DNA from: Bradyrhizobium sp. ISRA464
Lineage (GTDB): Bacteria; Pseudomonadota; Alphaproteobacteria; Rhizobiales; Xanthobacteraceae
DNA length: 64,000 nucleotides
Direction: 5' to 3'
Assembly: GCF_029910095.1 (NCBI RefSeq)
Contig: NZ_CP094526.1
Span: forward strand, 8,398,458-8,462,457
Positions 53,597 to 62,853 of this stretch are shown here, piece after piece (the first letter of the stretch is position 1; every line of letters starts with the position of its first letter). The notes under the pieces were generated by a model that was given only the letters and a program-made list of their open reading frames with translations, was not told the origin of the DNA and searched no databases. A program made the translations under genes and the position numbers.

Positions 53597-53649
53597 GGGT
53601 CGCCCTCGCCGGTGGCCGCCTGTCAGGGACGCCGATCTTCACCGACATC

Positions 53650-53850
53650 TAGGCGGCGGCAAGGCCAGGGACTTGCGTTGAATGGCCGGAGCGCGATCCG
53701 GAAAGTGTTAAGCGGTTTTCCCTCGCGACAAACGCGGAACGCGTTTGCGCGGAGATCATGCTCAAACAAGGAGCTAAAGCGCGATGACGATTCAACGCAA
53801 TCTCATCGCGCTTTAGCGCCAGGCCGTCGTTCCGGGGCGACGGCGGATCG
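53650..53850. repeat. Intergenic repeat element with a perfect 14-bp hairpin
   Basis: A hairpin CTAAAGCGCGATGA (53774-53787) with TCATCGCGCTTTAG (53803-53816) and a 15-base loop lies in a stretch that also reads GCGCGGAGATCATGCTCAAA. The same phrase is common between genes of Bradyrhizobium relatives. It sits between two minus-strand genes. Confidence 0.75.
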
Positions 53851-53851
53851 C

Positions 53852-54946
53852 TTAGTAATGCCCGAACGCCACTGGGCGGAACGCCTGCAACAATTGCTGA
53901 TCGAGCTTGCCGCCCATCTCCTCCATCATGGAGAACGCCTTGGCGTGGGTGAATTGTAGCCGGTAGGCGCGCTTCTCCACCAGCGCGGCATAGACATCGA
54001 CGATCGTGGTGACGCGAACGATGTCGCTGATCTGGTCGCCGCTGAGGCCGTTGGGATAACCGGTGCCATCGAGGAATTCGTGATGGTGCAGGATCACGTC
54101 GAGCATTTCCGGCGGGAAGCCGCCTTGCGCGGCCAGCGCCTCGTAACCTCGGCGCGGATGCTCGCGCATCTCCGCCATTTCCTCGACCGTCAGCGCGCCG
54201 GGCTTGTCGAGCAGCGCCACCGGAATGAAGGCCTTGCCGACATCGTGCAGCAGGGCGGCACGGGCAAGCCGCCGCTGATCGTCCTCGCGCATGTCGAGAT
54301 GCTGGGCGAACGCCACCGCAAAGCCGGTCACGAACAGGCAGTGACGGTAGGTCTCCTGGTGATGGCAGCCGACGGCGGTCAGCCATTCGCGCAGCGAGTT
54401 GTGCTTTATCGCCTTGAGGATCTTGCTTTCGGCGGCGACGATGTCGTCGAATTTCAGCGGCTCGCCGGCGCGCATCCGCTCGAAGATCTTGACCATCACC
54501 CCGTGCGCCGCCTCGACGCCGCGGTTGAGCGCCTTGCCGCGGTCGGTCTCGTCGTAGCCGCTGTTATCGGGGAATGCGGCGCGGATGCGCTGCAGAATGC
54601 CGCGCGCATCGAACGGCCGCGAGATCGTGTCGGTGGCGCCGAGCGCCCAGGCCTGCATCGAGGCGTGGTGCAGCGCGTCTGCCAGCACGAACAGCCGCGG
54701 CATCTCGCGATAGGCCTCGCCCTGCAGCTTGGCGCGCACGAGCTGCACGCTCTCCGGTGAGCGGAGGTTGATGTCGACCACGATGCCGGAGAGATCGCCG
54801 GCCGGGCGCTCGGGAATTTCCGAGGTCGGGATAGTATCGACCTCTCCTACCGACCGCAGGATGCTGGCGAGTTCGTTGCTCTGATCGCTTCGATCAGACG
54901 CCAGCAGCAAACGGCGCTTCGAAGTCTTGTTGGCTAAGGCAGTCAT
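53852..54946 (-). CDS. HD-GYP domain protein with an N-terminal receiver-like domain
   Basis: The 364-residue protein begins MTALANKTSKRRLLLASDRS. Residues 10-120 resemble a response-regulator receiver with GIVVDINLRSPESVQLV and ADALHHASMQAWALGATDTI. Residues 170-350 are an HD-GYP phosphodiesterase with HD in LLHDVGKAFIPVALLDKPGA (about 232), EMREHPRRGYEALAAQ, and HHHEFLDGTGYPNGLSGDQI (about 287) with the full HHExxDGxGYP pattern. It probably breaks down cyclic di-GMP. The ATG at 54946 is used because earlier residues do not fit the family. It is not next to a histidine kinase gene. Confidence 0.85.
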   Translation of the reverse strand: MTALANKTSKRRLLLASDRSDQSNELASILRSVGEVDTIPTSEIPERPAGDLSGIVVDINLRSPESVQLVRAKLQGEAYREMPRLFVLADALHHASMQAWALGATDTISRPFDARGILQRIRAAFPDNSGYDETDRGKALNRGVEAAHGVMVKIFERMRAGEPLKFDDIVAAESKILKAIKHNSLREWLTAVGCHHQETYRHCLFVTGFAVAFAQHLDMREDDQRRLARAALLHDVGKAFIPVALLDKPGALTVEEMAEMREHPRRGYEALAAQGGFPPEMLDVILHHHEFLDGTGYPNGLSGDQISDIVRVTTIVDVYAALVEKRAYRLQFTHAKAFSMMEEMGGKLDQQLLQAFRPVAFGHY

Positions 54947-55098
54947 GGATTCCCCGTCGCGGTAACGACCGACGGCCAAGGCTACCCGACGAGATATTCC
55001 CTCCGACTTAATGGGGATGCTGAACGGTGATTGAGCGCAATGGCTACAATTTGAAGGACCACATCATCCGGCAACAGAATCAGCGCGGGCGCACAAGG

Positions 55099-55136
55099 AA
55101 AATCCGCCGAGAAGGTTCTCGGCGGATTTTCTTTTT
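55099..55136. terminator. Strong intrinsic, probably bidirectional terminator
   Basis: A perfect 15-bp stem (AAAATCCGCCGAGAA at 55099 and its complement at 55116-55130) with a two-base loop is followed by CTTTTTT on the plus strand, and by ATTTTCC on the minus. It stops the molybdenum hydroxylase transcript on the minus strand. Its better T tract on the plus strand hints at a plus-strand transcript starting near 55000. Confidence 0.8.
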
Positions 55137-55153
55137 TGGGTGGCTGACGAGCC

Positions 55154-57439
55154 TTATGCCTTCATCGCCGCCTTCACCGCCTCCGCGGAGATCGGCAGGC
55201 CGCGGACGCGGGCACCGACCGCGTTGAAGACGGCGTTGCCGATCGCCGGCGCCACCACCGTCACCGCGGGCTCGCCGACGCCGGTCGCCCTTTCACCATT
55301 GGCGATGACGTTGACTGCGACTTCGGGCAGCTGACTCATCCGCAGCGGCGTGTAGCTGTCGAAGTTGGTCTGTTCGATGCCGCCGTCCTTCAACGTCGCC
55401 TTCTCGAACAGCGCAAGCGACATGCCCCACAGCGCCGCGCCCTCGACCTGGGCACGGATGCCGTCGGGATTCACCTGCGTGCCGACGTCGGTTGCGACCG
55501 TCAGCTTCTTCACCGTCACCTCGCCCGACGGCGCCACCGCGACGTGGGCGACGCAGGCGGTCCAGCTGGCGGTGGCGCGTTCCTGCGACGACACGCAGGC
55601 CACGCCCATGCCTTCACCCTTCGGCAGCTTCTTGGTGCCGTAGCCGGCAAGGCCCATCGCGGCGAGCAGCGTGTTACGCAACCGCTGCGCGCCGCCATCG
55701 TTCTTGCCCTTGCCGTCGAGCAGTTCGACCCGGAACAGGGCCGGATCCTTGCCGGTCGCATGCGCGATCTCGTCGATCATGCTTTCGACCGCCCAGAAGG
55801 TCCAACCCGGGGCCACCGAGCGAAGCTGACCGGACGGGGTGGCGTTGTGCGCCATCTCGTTCTTGATCGCCCGCACATAGTGGTTGGGCACGGTGTAGAA
55901 GAAGTCCGCGCCATTGACCGTGAAGGCGTCGAGCGGCCCCTTCTTATCGACCGAAGGCGACAGGAAATCGGGGATTCCCCACCGCGCGGTCGGCCAGGCC
56001 GAGACCACGTCGTGGCTGAGCGCGACGAGCTTGCCATCGCCGTCCATGCCGGCCTTGATCTTCTGGTAGGTGAGCGGACGCGAGAAATCCATCGTCATGT
56101 CGTTCTCGCGCGAGTAGATCACCTTGACCGGCTTGCCGACGGCCTTCGCCGCCTGCACCGCGGGCACCATCATGTCAGCGTCGAGACGCCGGCCGAAGCC
56201 GCCGCCCAGCCACATCTGGTGCATCACGACATATTTCGGATCGATCCCCGCCGCGCCCGCGGCGATCGCCCCGGTGCGTGTCGCGAACTGGTTGCCGGAA
56301 TAGACGTGCAGGATGTCGCCCTTGAACTCGGCCGTCGCGTTCATGGGCTCCATCGGACAGTGGATATTGATGTTGGTGGTGTATTCCGCCTCCATCACCT
56401 TGGCCGCCGAGCCGAACACTGCATCCGGATCCCCGTCCTTGACGAAGAACTGGCCGGAATCGCTGAGGCCCTGCAGCCGCTTGGCTTCGGTCAGCAACGA
56501 CTCGCTCGACAGCTTCGCGTTCGGACCGCCGTCATAGTCGATCTTGAGCGCTGCCGCCGCCTTGCGGGCATTGGCGTAGGTGTGGGCCACCGCGACCACC
56601 CAGCCGGTCGTCGTGCCGGTCTTGTCGTCGATCGTGACGGCCTTGATGAAGCCCGGCACCTTCTTGGCCGCGGAGTCGTCGACCGACTTCACGGTGGCAC
56701 CGTAGCGGACCGGCGGCGTGACCAGGGCGCCATAGACCATGCCAGGCAGCATGACGTCGATGCCGTACTTCGCGGTGCCGTTGGTCTTGTAGGGGATGTC
56801 AATCTGCGGCACCGAGACGCCGATCATCGTGTACTGCTCCGGCGATTTCAGCTTGATCGCCTTGAGGTCGTCAGCCGTGAAGGTCTTGGTCGCCTTGCCG
56901 CTCTTGACCACGTCGGCAAACGACATCGACTTCTTCGACTTCGGATGGCTGATCACGGAATCGCGGACCACCAGTTCGCCGGCCGGCGCGCCCATCGCGC
57001 TTGCTGCGGCTTCGGTCAATGCGATGCGGCCCGCCGCGCCGGCGCGGCTCATCGCATCGAAGTTCATCATCGTCGACCAGCTACCGCCGGTGATCTGCGC
57101 GCCCAGCACGGGATCGTTGAACTTGGGATCATTGGAGGCGAGCTGGACCCGCATGTCCTTCCAGTTCGCGCCGAGCTCCTCGGCCACGATCTGCGCCATA
57201 GTCGAGGCGATGTGCTGGCCCATGTCGGCCTTGCCGCAGGTCACGGTGACGAGACCGTCGTGACCGATCGCGTACCAGACGGTCGGCTCGAAATGGGCGG
57301 GCGCCGCGGCAAGGGCCTGATCGATGCCGGGAACGGCGGCATAGCCGAGCACGAGGCCGGTTGCCGCGGTGCCGACCAGGAAGGAACGGCGGCTGAGGTC
57401 GGCGGATGTGCCTTGCGGAATTTTCACGTGGCTATTCAT
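55154..57439 (-). CDS. Molybdopterin-binding large subunit, isoquinoline 1-oxidoreductase/xanthine dehydrogenase family
   Basis: The 761-residue protein has a twin-arginine signal ([20 protein letters not shown], residues 16-35), so it is exported folded with its cofactor. The rest matches the IorB-type molybdenum hydroxylase: [40 protein letters not shown], and [10 protein letters not shown]. It ends with the active-site region [23 protein letters not shown] that contains the catalytic glutamate. It hydroxylates aldehydes or N-heterocycles together with the [2Fe-2S] subunit. The ATG at 57439 overlaps the small subunit's stop (ATGA) with GGAGG upstream. Confidence 0.9.
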   Translation of the reverse strand: MNSHVKIPQGTSADLSRRSFLVGTAATGLVLGYAAVPGIDQALAAAPAHFEPTVWYAIGHDGLVTVTCGKADMGQHIASTMAQIVAEELGANWKDMRVQLASNDPKFNDPVLGAQITGGSWSTMMNFDAMSRAGAAGRIALTEAAASAMGAPAGELVVRDSVISHPKSKKSMSFADVVKSGKATKTFTADDLKAIKLKSPEQYTMIGVSVPQIDIPYKTNGTAKYGIDVMLPGMVYGALVTPPVRYGATVKSVDDSAAKKVPGFIKAVTIDDKTGTTTGWVVAVAHTYANARKAAAALKIDYDGGPNAKLSSESLLTEAKRLQGLSDSGQFFVKDGDPDAVFGSAAKVMEAEYTTNINIHCPMEPMNATAEFKGDILHVYSGNQFATRTGAIAAGAAGIDPKYVVMHQMWLGGGFGRRLDADMMVPAVQAAKAVGKPVKVIYSRENDMTMDFSRPLTYQKIKAGMDGDGKLVALSHDVVSAWPTARWGIPDFLSPSVDKKGPLDAFTVNGADFFYTVPNHYVRAIKNEMAHNATPSGQLRSVAPGWTFWAVESMIDEIAHATGKDPALFRVELLDGKGKNDGGAQRLRNTLLAAMGLAGYGTKKLPKGEGMGVACVSSQERATASWTACVAHVAVAPSGEVTVKKLTVATDVGTQVNPDGIRAQVEGAALWGMSLALFEKATLKDGGIEQTNFDSYTPLRMSQLPEVAVNVIANGERATGVGEPAVTVVAPAIGNAVFNAVGARVRGLPISAEAVKAAMKA

Positions 57440-57927
57440 GTGGGCCTCCGGTCGCTTCCGGTGGCCGACGCGGTGCGCATCTCGGATGCTGCGCGCATGA
57501 TCGCCTTCTGGATTCGTGAGTAGGTCATGCAACGGCAGAGATTGCCGTCCATATGCGCGACCACTTCATCCTTCGTCGGGTTGGAGTTCTTCGACAGCAA
57601 GGCTGCCGCCTGCATGATCTGGCCGGATTGGCAGTAACCGCATTGCGGGACCTGCTCGGCGATCCAGGCTTTCTGCAAGGGGTGATCGCCCTTGGCGGAG
57701 AGCCCTTCGATGGTGACGATCTTCTTGCCCACGGCGTCGGCGACGGAGGTCTGGCAGGACCGCACCGCTTCGCCGTTGAGGTGGACCGTGCAGGCGCCAC
57801 AGAGACCCGCGCCGCAACCGAACTTGGTGCCGGTCATCTGCAATTGCTCGCGGATGACCCATAGCAGCGGCGTGTCGTGTGCCGCCTCGACGGACATATT
57901 CCGTCCGTTGATATTGAGATTAGGCAT
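57436..57927 (-). CDS. [2Fe-2S]-binding small subunit of a molybdenum hydroxylase
   Basis: The 163-residue protein starts [20 protein letters not shown]. It has the plant-type iron-sulphur cluster [15 protein letters not shown] (residues 40-54) and the second cluster cysteines [16 protein letters not shown] with [19 protein letters not shown]. It passes electrons from the molybdopterin subunit. The start at 57927 is used because family members begin here and GGGGAGAG precedes it; the frame continues upstream to 57948. It lies directly before the large subunit, with a 4-base stop/start overlap. Confidence 0.92.
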   Translation of the reverse strand: MPNLNINGRNMSVEAAHDTPLLWVIREQLQMTGTKFGCGAGLCGACTVHLNGEAVRSCQTSVADAVGKKIVTIEGLSAKGDHPLQKAWIAEQVPQCGYCQSGQIMQAAALLSKNSNPTKDEVVAHMDGNLCRCMTYSRIQKAIMRAASEMRTASATGSDRRPT

Positions 57928-58233
57928 CTCTCTCCCCTTCCGGTGCATGAAGCCGCTTACGGCGGCAACTCACTTTTTGGGTCGTGGCTGGCGCCCACCG
58001 GGTCAGCGACAGTTGCCGTGACAATGATCCGGTTACCGTCGGGAGGCAATTCAATTTGGAACTGTTCGAAGAGAATAGTTTTTTGAAGCGAACGATTGTG
58101 CGATGCGGCACAGATCTGTCACCGCGATGTCAATGACAGACCAGTTTGCCGGCATCCTCTGCCGTCTGCGTATTTCTCAACGGCGAATGGATCGCGTTAG
58201 GATCGGGCTGCCTTGGGAAATCGGGAAGCCAAC
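57928..58233. other. Intergenic region between divergent genes
   Basis: About 305 bases, divergent promoters for the molybdenum hydroxylase and hydrolase operons. No further feature recognised. Confidence 0.35.
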
Positions 58234-59022
58234 ATGCCAAAGCTCAATCGCGACGGGGTCAACATCCACTACGAGGTCTACGGTAGCGGCCCGCCGCTCA
58301 TCCTCACCCACGGCTATTCGTCAACCTCGGCGATGTGGCAGGGCCAGATCGAGGCATTGTCGAAACACCACAAGCTGGTGTTGTGGGACATGCGCGGCCA
58401 CGGCCTGTCAGACTATCCCGACGATCCCGCAAGCTACAGCGAGGCCCTGACGGTCGGCGACATCGCTGGTCTGCTCGATGCCGTCGACGCCGACAAGGCG
58501 ATCGTCGGCGGCCTGTCGCTCGGCGGCTACATGTCGCTTGCCTTCCATCGCGCTCACCCGGAGCGGGTGCGGGCGCTCCTGATCATCGACACCGGCCCGG
58601 GCTTCAAGAAGGACGATGCGCGCGAGGTCTGGAACAAGCGCGCCCGCGACACCGGCGACCGGTTTGAGCGCGAGGGGCTTGAGGTGCTGAAGTCGCTGAG
58701 CCCTGAGCGCTCGTCCGTGACGCATCGCAATGCCAAGGGTCTGGCGCTCGCCGCGCGCGGCATGCTGGCGCAACGCGATGCGCGGGTGATCGAATCCCTG
58801 CCCGACATCAAAGTGCCGTCGCTGGTCGTGGTCGGCGCCGACGATACGCCGTTCCTGGCCGCCTCCGACTACATGGCGGCGAAAATTCCGGGCGCGCGCA
58901 AGGTGGTGGTCCCGAACGCCGGCCACGCCGTCAACATCGATCAGCCGCAGGCCTTCATCGAAGCCGTGCTGCCGTTCCTGGACGGCCTTAAAGCTGACGC
59001 GCCGGGAAAGGCTGCATCGTGA
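58234..59022 (+). CDS. Alpha/beta-fold hydrolase
   Basis: The 262-residue enzyme starts MPKLNRDGVNIHYEVYGSGP. It has the oxyanion HGYSST at about 31-36, the nucleophile elbow GGLSLGGYMSLAFHRAHPER (Ser in GLSLGG, about 98), the acid in VVVGADDTPFLAASDYM and the catalytic histidine in PNAGHAVNIDQPQAF. Such enzymes hydrolyse esters, lactones or carbon-carbon bonds; the substrate is unknown. The ATG at 58234 is used instead of an earlier in-frame ATG at 58213 because the family begins here. It overlaps the next gene by GTGA and so forms an operon with it. Confidence 0.88.
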   Translation: MPKLNRDGVNIHYEVYGSGPPLILTHGYSSTSAMWQGQIEALSKHHKLVLWDMRGHGLSDYPDDPASYSEALTVGDIAGLLDAVDADKAIVGGLSLGGYMSLAFHRAHPERVRALLIIDTGPGFKKDDAREVWNKRARDTGDRFEREGLEVLKSLSPERSSVTHRNAKGLALAARGMLAQRDARVIESLPDIKVPSLVVVGADDTPFLAASDYMAAKIPGARKVVVPNAGHAVNIDQPQAFIEAVLPFLDGLKADAPGKAAS

Positions 59023-59360
59023 AGGCGATCTTCGTTGCCTTGCTGCTGGCAGCCGGCGGCACGGCCGCCAGCGCTCAGAAGCTGCCGTCGTTCGGCGGCT
59101 CGGCCACGCCCTCGTTCGCCGCAACACTGTCGAACAACACGCCGCTGGTGTTCGGTATGGGCCTCGACGAGGCACGGCGGGCGCTCGGCACACCCTTCAC
59201 CCATGTCAGCGGGCCGCCCGGCGAGGAAGTCTTCCTGGCCTTTCGCGATATCGGCGGCAGTGGGCTGTTTCCACACCACGACCGTCTCTATCTGCAATTC
59301 CGCAAGGGGCGGCTTGCCGGCTGGAAGGGTGACTGGGGCGAGAACTGGATGTGGCGATAG
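59019..59360 (+). CDS. Small exported hypothetical protein
   Basis: The 113-residue protein has a signal peptide (MKAIFVALLLAAGGTAASAQ). A mature part follows with GMGLDEARRALGTPFTHVSG, EEVFLAFRDIGG and ending GDWGENWMWR. I do not recognise the family; a single short domain with beta strands is likely, similar to small periplasmic SmpA/OmlA-like proteins in which a helix and beta strands follow the signal. The GTG start overlaps the stop of the hydrolase gene (GTGA). It was kept because length, signal and operon position are convincing. Confidence 0.7.
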   Translation: MKAIFVALLLAAGGTAASAQKLPSFGGSATPSFAATLSNNTPLVFGMGLDEARRALGTPFTHVSGPPGEEVFLAFRDIGGSGLFPHHDRLYLQFRKGRLAGWKGDWGENWMWR

Positions 59361-59402
59361 CGCGCCACGCATCGCCAATCCCTAACCGAACAAGGACAAC
59401 CC

Positions 59403-60074
59403 ATGGGACAAGATATCAAGCTCAAGGCTTCGGATGGTTTTGCACTCGGCGCCTATCGTGCCGATCCCGCCGATGCGCCCAAGGGCGCCATCGTCGTGAT
59501 CCAGGAGATCTTCGGCGTCAACCATCACATCCGCTCGGTCTGCGACCGGCTGGCGAAGGAAGGTTATGTCGCCGTGGCGCCGTCGATCTTCGATCGCATC
59601 GAGCCGAACTTCCAGAGCGGCTATTCGCCGGACGAAATCGCCAACGCGCGGAAGTTCGTCGCCAATCCGGACTGGGCCGCCATGCTGCGCGACACCCAGG
59701 CCGCGATCGACGCGGTGAAATCCGTGGGCCCGGTCGGCATCATCGGCTTCTGTCTCGGCGGCAGCGTCACCTATGCGGCCGCGACCAAGCTGTCCGGGCT
59801 CTCCGCTGCGGTCGGTTATTATGGCGGCGCCATCGTCCGCTTTGCCGACGACAAGCCGGCCGTGCCGACGCAATTGCATTTCGGCGAGAAGGACGCCGGC
59901 ATTCCCCTGAGCGACGTCGAGACCATCAAGTCGAAGCGGCCCGAGGTCGAGATCTTCATCTATCCCGGTGCGCAGCACGGCTTCCATTGCAACGAGCGTG
60001 CAAGCTACGACAAGGCAAGTGCCGACATCGCCTGGCCGCGCAGCATGGCGTTCTTCGCGAAGCATTTGCGCTGA
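59403..60074 (+). CDS. Dienelactone hydrolase family protein
   Basis: The 223-residue enzyme starts MGQDIKLKASDGFALGAYRA. It contains the DLH fold motifs GAIVVIQEIFGVNHHIRSVC D (Glu36-type), GIIGFCLGGSVTYAAAT with the nucleophilic cysteine (about residue 119), LHFGEKDAGIP with the aspartate and GAQHGFHCNERASYD with the histidine. This triad Cys-Asp-His opens dienelactones in aromatic degradation, and related proteins act on other esters. It follows the hydrolase and small exported protein genes by 40 bases, so it is likely co-transcribed. Confidence 0.9.
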   Translation: MGQDIKLKASDGFALGAYRADPADAPKGAIVVIQEIFGVNHHIRSVCDRLAKEGYVAVAPSIFDRIEPNFQSGYSPDEIANARKFVANPDWAAMLRDTQAAIDAVKSVGPVGIIGFCLGGSVTYAAATKLSGLSAAVGYYGGAIVRFADDKPAVPTQLHFGEKDAGIPLSDVETIKSKRPEVEIFIYPGAQHGFHCNERASYDKASADIAWPRSMAFFAKHLR

Positions 60075-60078
60075 GTGT

Positions 60079-60189
60079 TATGCCGGGCGAAAGCGCGAAG
60101 CGCGTCTTCACACAGAAGACCCGGCAATCCATCTTCTCGGAAGACTTTCGGCGGATGGATGCGCGGGTCAAGCCCGCGCATGACGAGTC
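60079..60189. repeat. Intergenic repeat element
   Basis: The stretch contains GCCGGGCGAAAGCGCGAAGC, then CCGGCAATCCATCTTCTCGG and GATGGATGCGCGGGTCAAGC CCGCGCATGACGA. It resembles the ATCCAT-centred palindromes common in Bradyrhizobium, but of a different type than copies 1-3. It lies between convergent genes. Confidence 0.6.
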
Positions 60190-60193
60190 GTGA

Positions 60194-60976
60194 TCAGAAC
60201 CAGCGCTCGTTGACGAACACGGTGTCGCCGGGGCCGATCGGGGTGCCGAGCGGCACCACGAACCGGCCGGAGCCGGACGCGTCGGTATGTGTCAAGGTGA
60301 CGCTGTCGCGCTTGGCGCGGGGCGAGAAGCCGCCGGCGATCGCGACCGCGCTCTCCACGGTCATGTTGGGCACGTAGGGATATTGGCCGGGGGCGGCGAC
60401 TTCGCCCAGGATGAAGAACGGGCGATAGGCCTCGATCTCGACCGCCACCGAAGGCTCGCGGATAAAGCCGTTGCGCAGCCGGCCAGTGATCTCGGCGGCG
60501 AGCCCGGCCGGGGTGCGGCCGCGTGCCGGCACCGTGCCGATCAGCGGCATCGTGATCGCACCGGCGGCGTCGATCGCATAGGTGTTGGTGAGGCCTTCCT
60601 GGCCGTAGACCACGACGCGCAGCCTGTCGCCTGCATCGAGATGATAAGCGTTGTCGTAGCGGGCTGGCCCTGATGGCGCGGAGTAGACGACCGGGGCGGC
60701 GGCCGGCGCGACATAGCCGCGAGGGGAACTTGCAAAGGCCGCGCGCATCGCGCTGATGGCGCCGCCACCGCTCGCATCCGCGACCGGAGCCTGCGCATAG
60801 GTCTGTCCATAGGCGACGGAATCGAGACTCCCTTGCGGGCCGACGGCCACCGGGCCGGACGTGCTCATGCAGCCCGACAGCGCGAGCGCCGTCGTGACGG
60901 CAGTGATCGGCAATCGTAACGCGTGCACAACCTGCACCGGACCATCCCCCACAGCGAGACAGCCCCAGTCTTGCAC
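60194..60976 (-). CDS. Polysaccharide biosynthesis/export lipoprotein (Wza-like)
   Basis: The 260-residue protein has a lipobox LALSGC in the N terminus, so it is a lipoprotein. After a variable segment it has the Poly_export domain: YHLDAGDRLRVVVYGQEGLT NTYAIDAAGAITMPLIGTVP ARGRTPAGLAAEITGRL (about residues 105-180), and the SLBB-like part FFILGEVAAPGQYPYVPNMT VESAVAIAGGF. It builds the outer-membrane exit for capsule or exopolysaccharide. GTG at 60976 opens the frame, but a later GTG (60928) may be the real start. No other polysaccharide export gene is adjacent. Confidence 0.85.
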   Translation of the reverse strand: MQDWGCLAVGDGPVQVVHALRLPITAVTTALALSGCMSTSGPVAVGPQGSLDSVAYGQTYAQAPVADASGGGAISAMRAAFASSPRGYVAPAAAPVVYSAPSGPARYDNAYHLDAGDRLRVVVYGQEGLTNTYAIDAAGAITMPLIGTVPARGRTPAGLAAEITGRLRNGFIREPSVAVEIEAYRPFFILGEVAAPGQYPYVPNMTVESAVAIAGGFSPRAKRDSVTLTHTDASGSGRFVVPLGTPIGPGDTVFVNERWF

Positions 60977-61062
60977 CGGTTATGGTTAACAAAGGGTTTT
61001 CGGGCAAGATCGAACGGAGAAACGGGAAGCCGAACCCGGCCTCCCGTTGATTCAAAGTGCGA

Positions 61063-61719
61063 TCAGGCGGTGACACCGACGCCGATCGGGCAGGACACGC
61101 CGGTGCCGCCGAGCCCGCAATAGCCCGCCGGATTCTTGGCAAGATATTGCTGATGGTAGTCCTCGGCGAAGTAGAACTCGCCGGCCGGCGCGATCTCGGT
61201 GGTGATGGCGCCGAGGCCCTTGGCGGCGAGCGCCTTCTGATACATCGCGCTGGATGCTTCCGCGGTTTTGCGCTGCGCATCGCTGAAGGTGTAGATCGCG
61301 GAGCGATACTGCGTGCCGATGTCGTTGCCCTGCCGCATGCCCTGGGTCGGGTTGTGGTTCTCCCAGAATGTTTTCAGAAGCTTCTCGTAGGACATCTTCG
61401 TCGGATCGAACACCACAAGCACCACTTCGGTGTGACCGGTCCGACCGGAGCAGACCTCTTCATAGGTCGGGTTCGGCGTGTGGCCCCCGGCATAGCCGAC
61501 GGCGGTGGTGTAGATGCCGTCGCCAAGCTCCCAGAACTTGCGCTCCGCGCCCCAGAAGCAACCGAGCCCGAACACGGCCTGCTCGAGGCCTTGCGGATAA
61601 GGCGGCTTCAACTTGCTGCCATTGACGAAATGGGTTGTGGCGGTCGGGATCGGCGTCGCGCGGCCCGGCAGCGCCTCGGCGGCGCTCGGCAACGCAGTGG
61701 TCTTGCGCATGAACAACAT
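61063..61719 (-). CDS. msrA: Peptide methionine sulfoxide reductase MsrA
   Basis: The 218-residue enzyme contains the catalytic cysteine in [20 protein letters not shown] (about residue 53), [36 protein letters not shown] and the C-terminal resolving-cysteine region [19 protein letters not shown]. It reduces methionine-S-sulfoxide in proteins. The ATG at 61719 is preceded by a near-perfect ribosome binding site GGAGGTGATCC. The N-terminal extension of about 45 residues before the catalytic motif is usual in this family. It stands alone; a small membrane-protein gene on the same strand lies 130 bases upstream. Confidence 0.95.
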   Translation of the reverse strand: MLFMRKTTALPSAAEALPGRATPIPTATTHFVNGSKLKPPYPQGLEQAVFGLGCFWGAERKFWELGDGIYTTAVGYAGGHTPNPTYEEVCSGRTGHTEVVLVVFDPTKMSYEKLLKTFWENHNPTQGMRQGNDIGTQYRSAIYTFSDAQRKTAEASSAMYQKALAAKGLGAITTEIAPAGEFYFAEDYHQQYLAKNPAGYCGLGGTGVSCPIGVGVTA

Positions 61720-61852
61720 GGATCACCTCCAGGCAGAACATCGGCCGACGCGGCGAGGGCCTGCGGGCCGGCTGCCGATTATACGATTATATAAGTCCTT
61801 ACGCTGGCGATGGCAGCCCCGTTACCCGGCGGCTGGCGGCGGCGATGGCGGC

Positions 61853-62170
61853 TCAGTCCCGCGTGTAACCGATCAGCGGCTTGCGGGGCCGGAACAGAAC
61901 CATCAAGAGAATGCCGGCAATGCCGAGCACCGCGAATACCGGCTGGTCGAGGACGACCCTGATCACGCCGTTCCAGAGCCACGGCGCGTGGCTTTCCACC
62001 CAGACGCGGAACGCCTGCTGGCTGGACTGGTGGATGTCATTCCAGAACTGGCCGAACCGGGTGAACCGCAGGCTCTGGTCGGCGACGTAGCGGGCGCCGT
62101 CATAGACCAGGAAGATGAATCCGCCGGCCAGCAGCACGAGGCCGATGAGACGGAAAAAACCGCGGATCAT
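61853..62170 (-). CDS. Small membrane protein of unknown function
   Basis: The 105-residue protein has two hydrophobic helices: FFRLIGLVLLAGGFIFLVYD at the N terminus, and VFAVLGIAGILLMVLFRPRK near the end. They are separated by a soluble segment with WNDIHQSSQQAFRVWVESHA PWLW. Many Bradyrhizobium relatives carry such a protein; no function is known. Both helices are of full length, so it is probably a real two-helix inner-membrane protein. The start ATG at 62170 is the first in frame. Confidence 0.7.
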   Translation of the reverse strand: MIRGFFRLIGLVLLAGGFIFLVYDGARYVADQSLRFTRFGQFWNDIHQSSQQAFRVWVESHAPWLWNGVIRVVLDQPVFAVLGIAGILLMVLFRPRKPLIGYTRD

Positions 62171-62528
62171 GCGTCACCCCAATTTCCCTGTCGCGCCCCG
62201 AGCGTCGTCAGGCCTTACCGGGCGCCTCCCGGAAATTCAACCTCTTCAGGACCTTATCCGGGCATCGCAAGCCCAATTTCGGGCCCTTTTTGGGCCCGGA
62301 AAGCGTTGACGCTGGGGGCTGCGACATCTATAAGACCGGCCGATGGCGGCGGGCGCAATCCTGCCGCCGCTGTTCTTTGGACAGTGCCGCATGTGGGGGG
62401 AGCGTTCCGCTCCCTGGCATGGCCGCCTCAAGAACACCCTTGGACAATACACCCGAGTAGAGATTTGAACCGGCCGGTGCGCGCGAGCCCGACCACCGAG
62501 CGATCACCGCCGAAGGACAGTTGAGACC
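62171..62528. other. Intergenic region upstream of rpsT
   Basis: About 360 bases with no supported gene. It holds divergent promoters for the small membrane protein and rpsT; none is clearly recognisable. Confidence 0.4.
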
Positions 62529-62798
62529 ATGGCCAATACCACTTCCGCCAAGAAGGCGACCCGCAAGATTGCCCGCCGCACCATCGTCAACAAGTCGCGT
62601 CGCACGCAGATGCGTGGCGCGGTTCGCACCGTCGAGGAGGCGATCAAGCGCGGCGACCGCGATGCAGCGTTGAAGGCGATGACGCGCGCCGAGCCCGAAC
62701 TGATGAAGGCCGCGCAGAAGAACATCATTCACAAGAACAACGCGAGCCGGAAGGTGTCGCGTTTGTCGCACCAGATCGCGAAGCTCGCTGCGAAGTGA
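62529..62798 (+). CDS. rpsT: 30S ribosomal protein S20
   Basis: The 89-residue basic protein starts [20 protein letters not shown], followed by [20 protein letters not shown] and [20 protein letters not shown], the three-helix S20 pattern. It binds 16S rRNA in the body of the small subunit. The strong ATG at 62529 follows AAGGACAG. A clear terminator follows 27 bases after the stop. In many Rhizobiales rpsT lies just before dnaA; that gene is not found in the remaining 1.2 kb here. Confidence 0.95.
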   Translation: MANTTSAKKATRKIARRTIVNKSRRTQMRGAVRTVEEAIKRGDRDAALKAMTRAEPELMKAAQKNIIHKNNASRKVSRLSHQIAKLAAK

Positions 62799-62824
62799 GC
62801 TGACCAAAAAACACATCTCTCACG

Positions 62825-62853
62825 AAGCCCGGCTCGCGCCGGGCTTTTTGTTT
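62825..62853 (+). terminator. Intrinsic terminator of rpsT
   Basis: The hairpin AAGCCCGGC/GCCGGGCTT with a TCGC loop is followed by a run of T, 27 bases after the rpsT stop. Confidence 0.9.

Noticed and set aside
52469..53959. Plus-strand open frame of 496 residues
   Set aside because: Antisense shadow of the P450 gene; no start signal and no domain.
55544..57523. Long plus-strand open frame (659 residues)
   Set aside because: It is exactly antisense to the molybdenum hydroxylase large subunit, is rich in Arg, His and Asp as antisense frames of high-GC genes are, and matches no fold.
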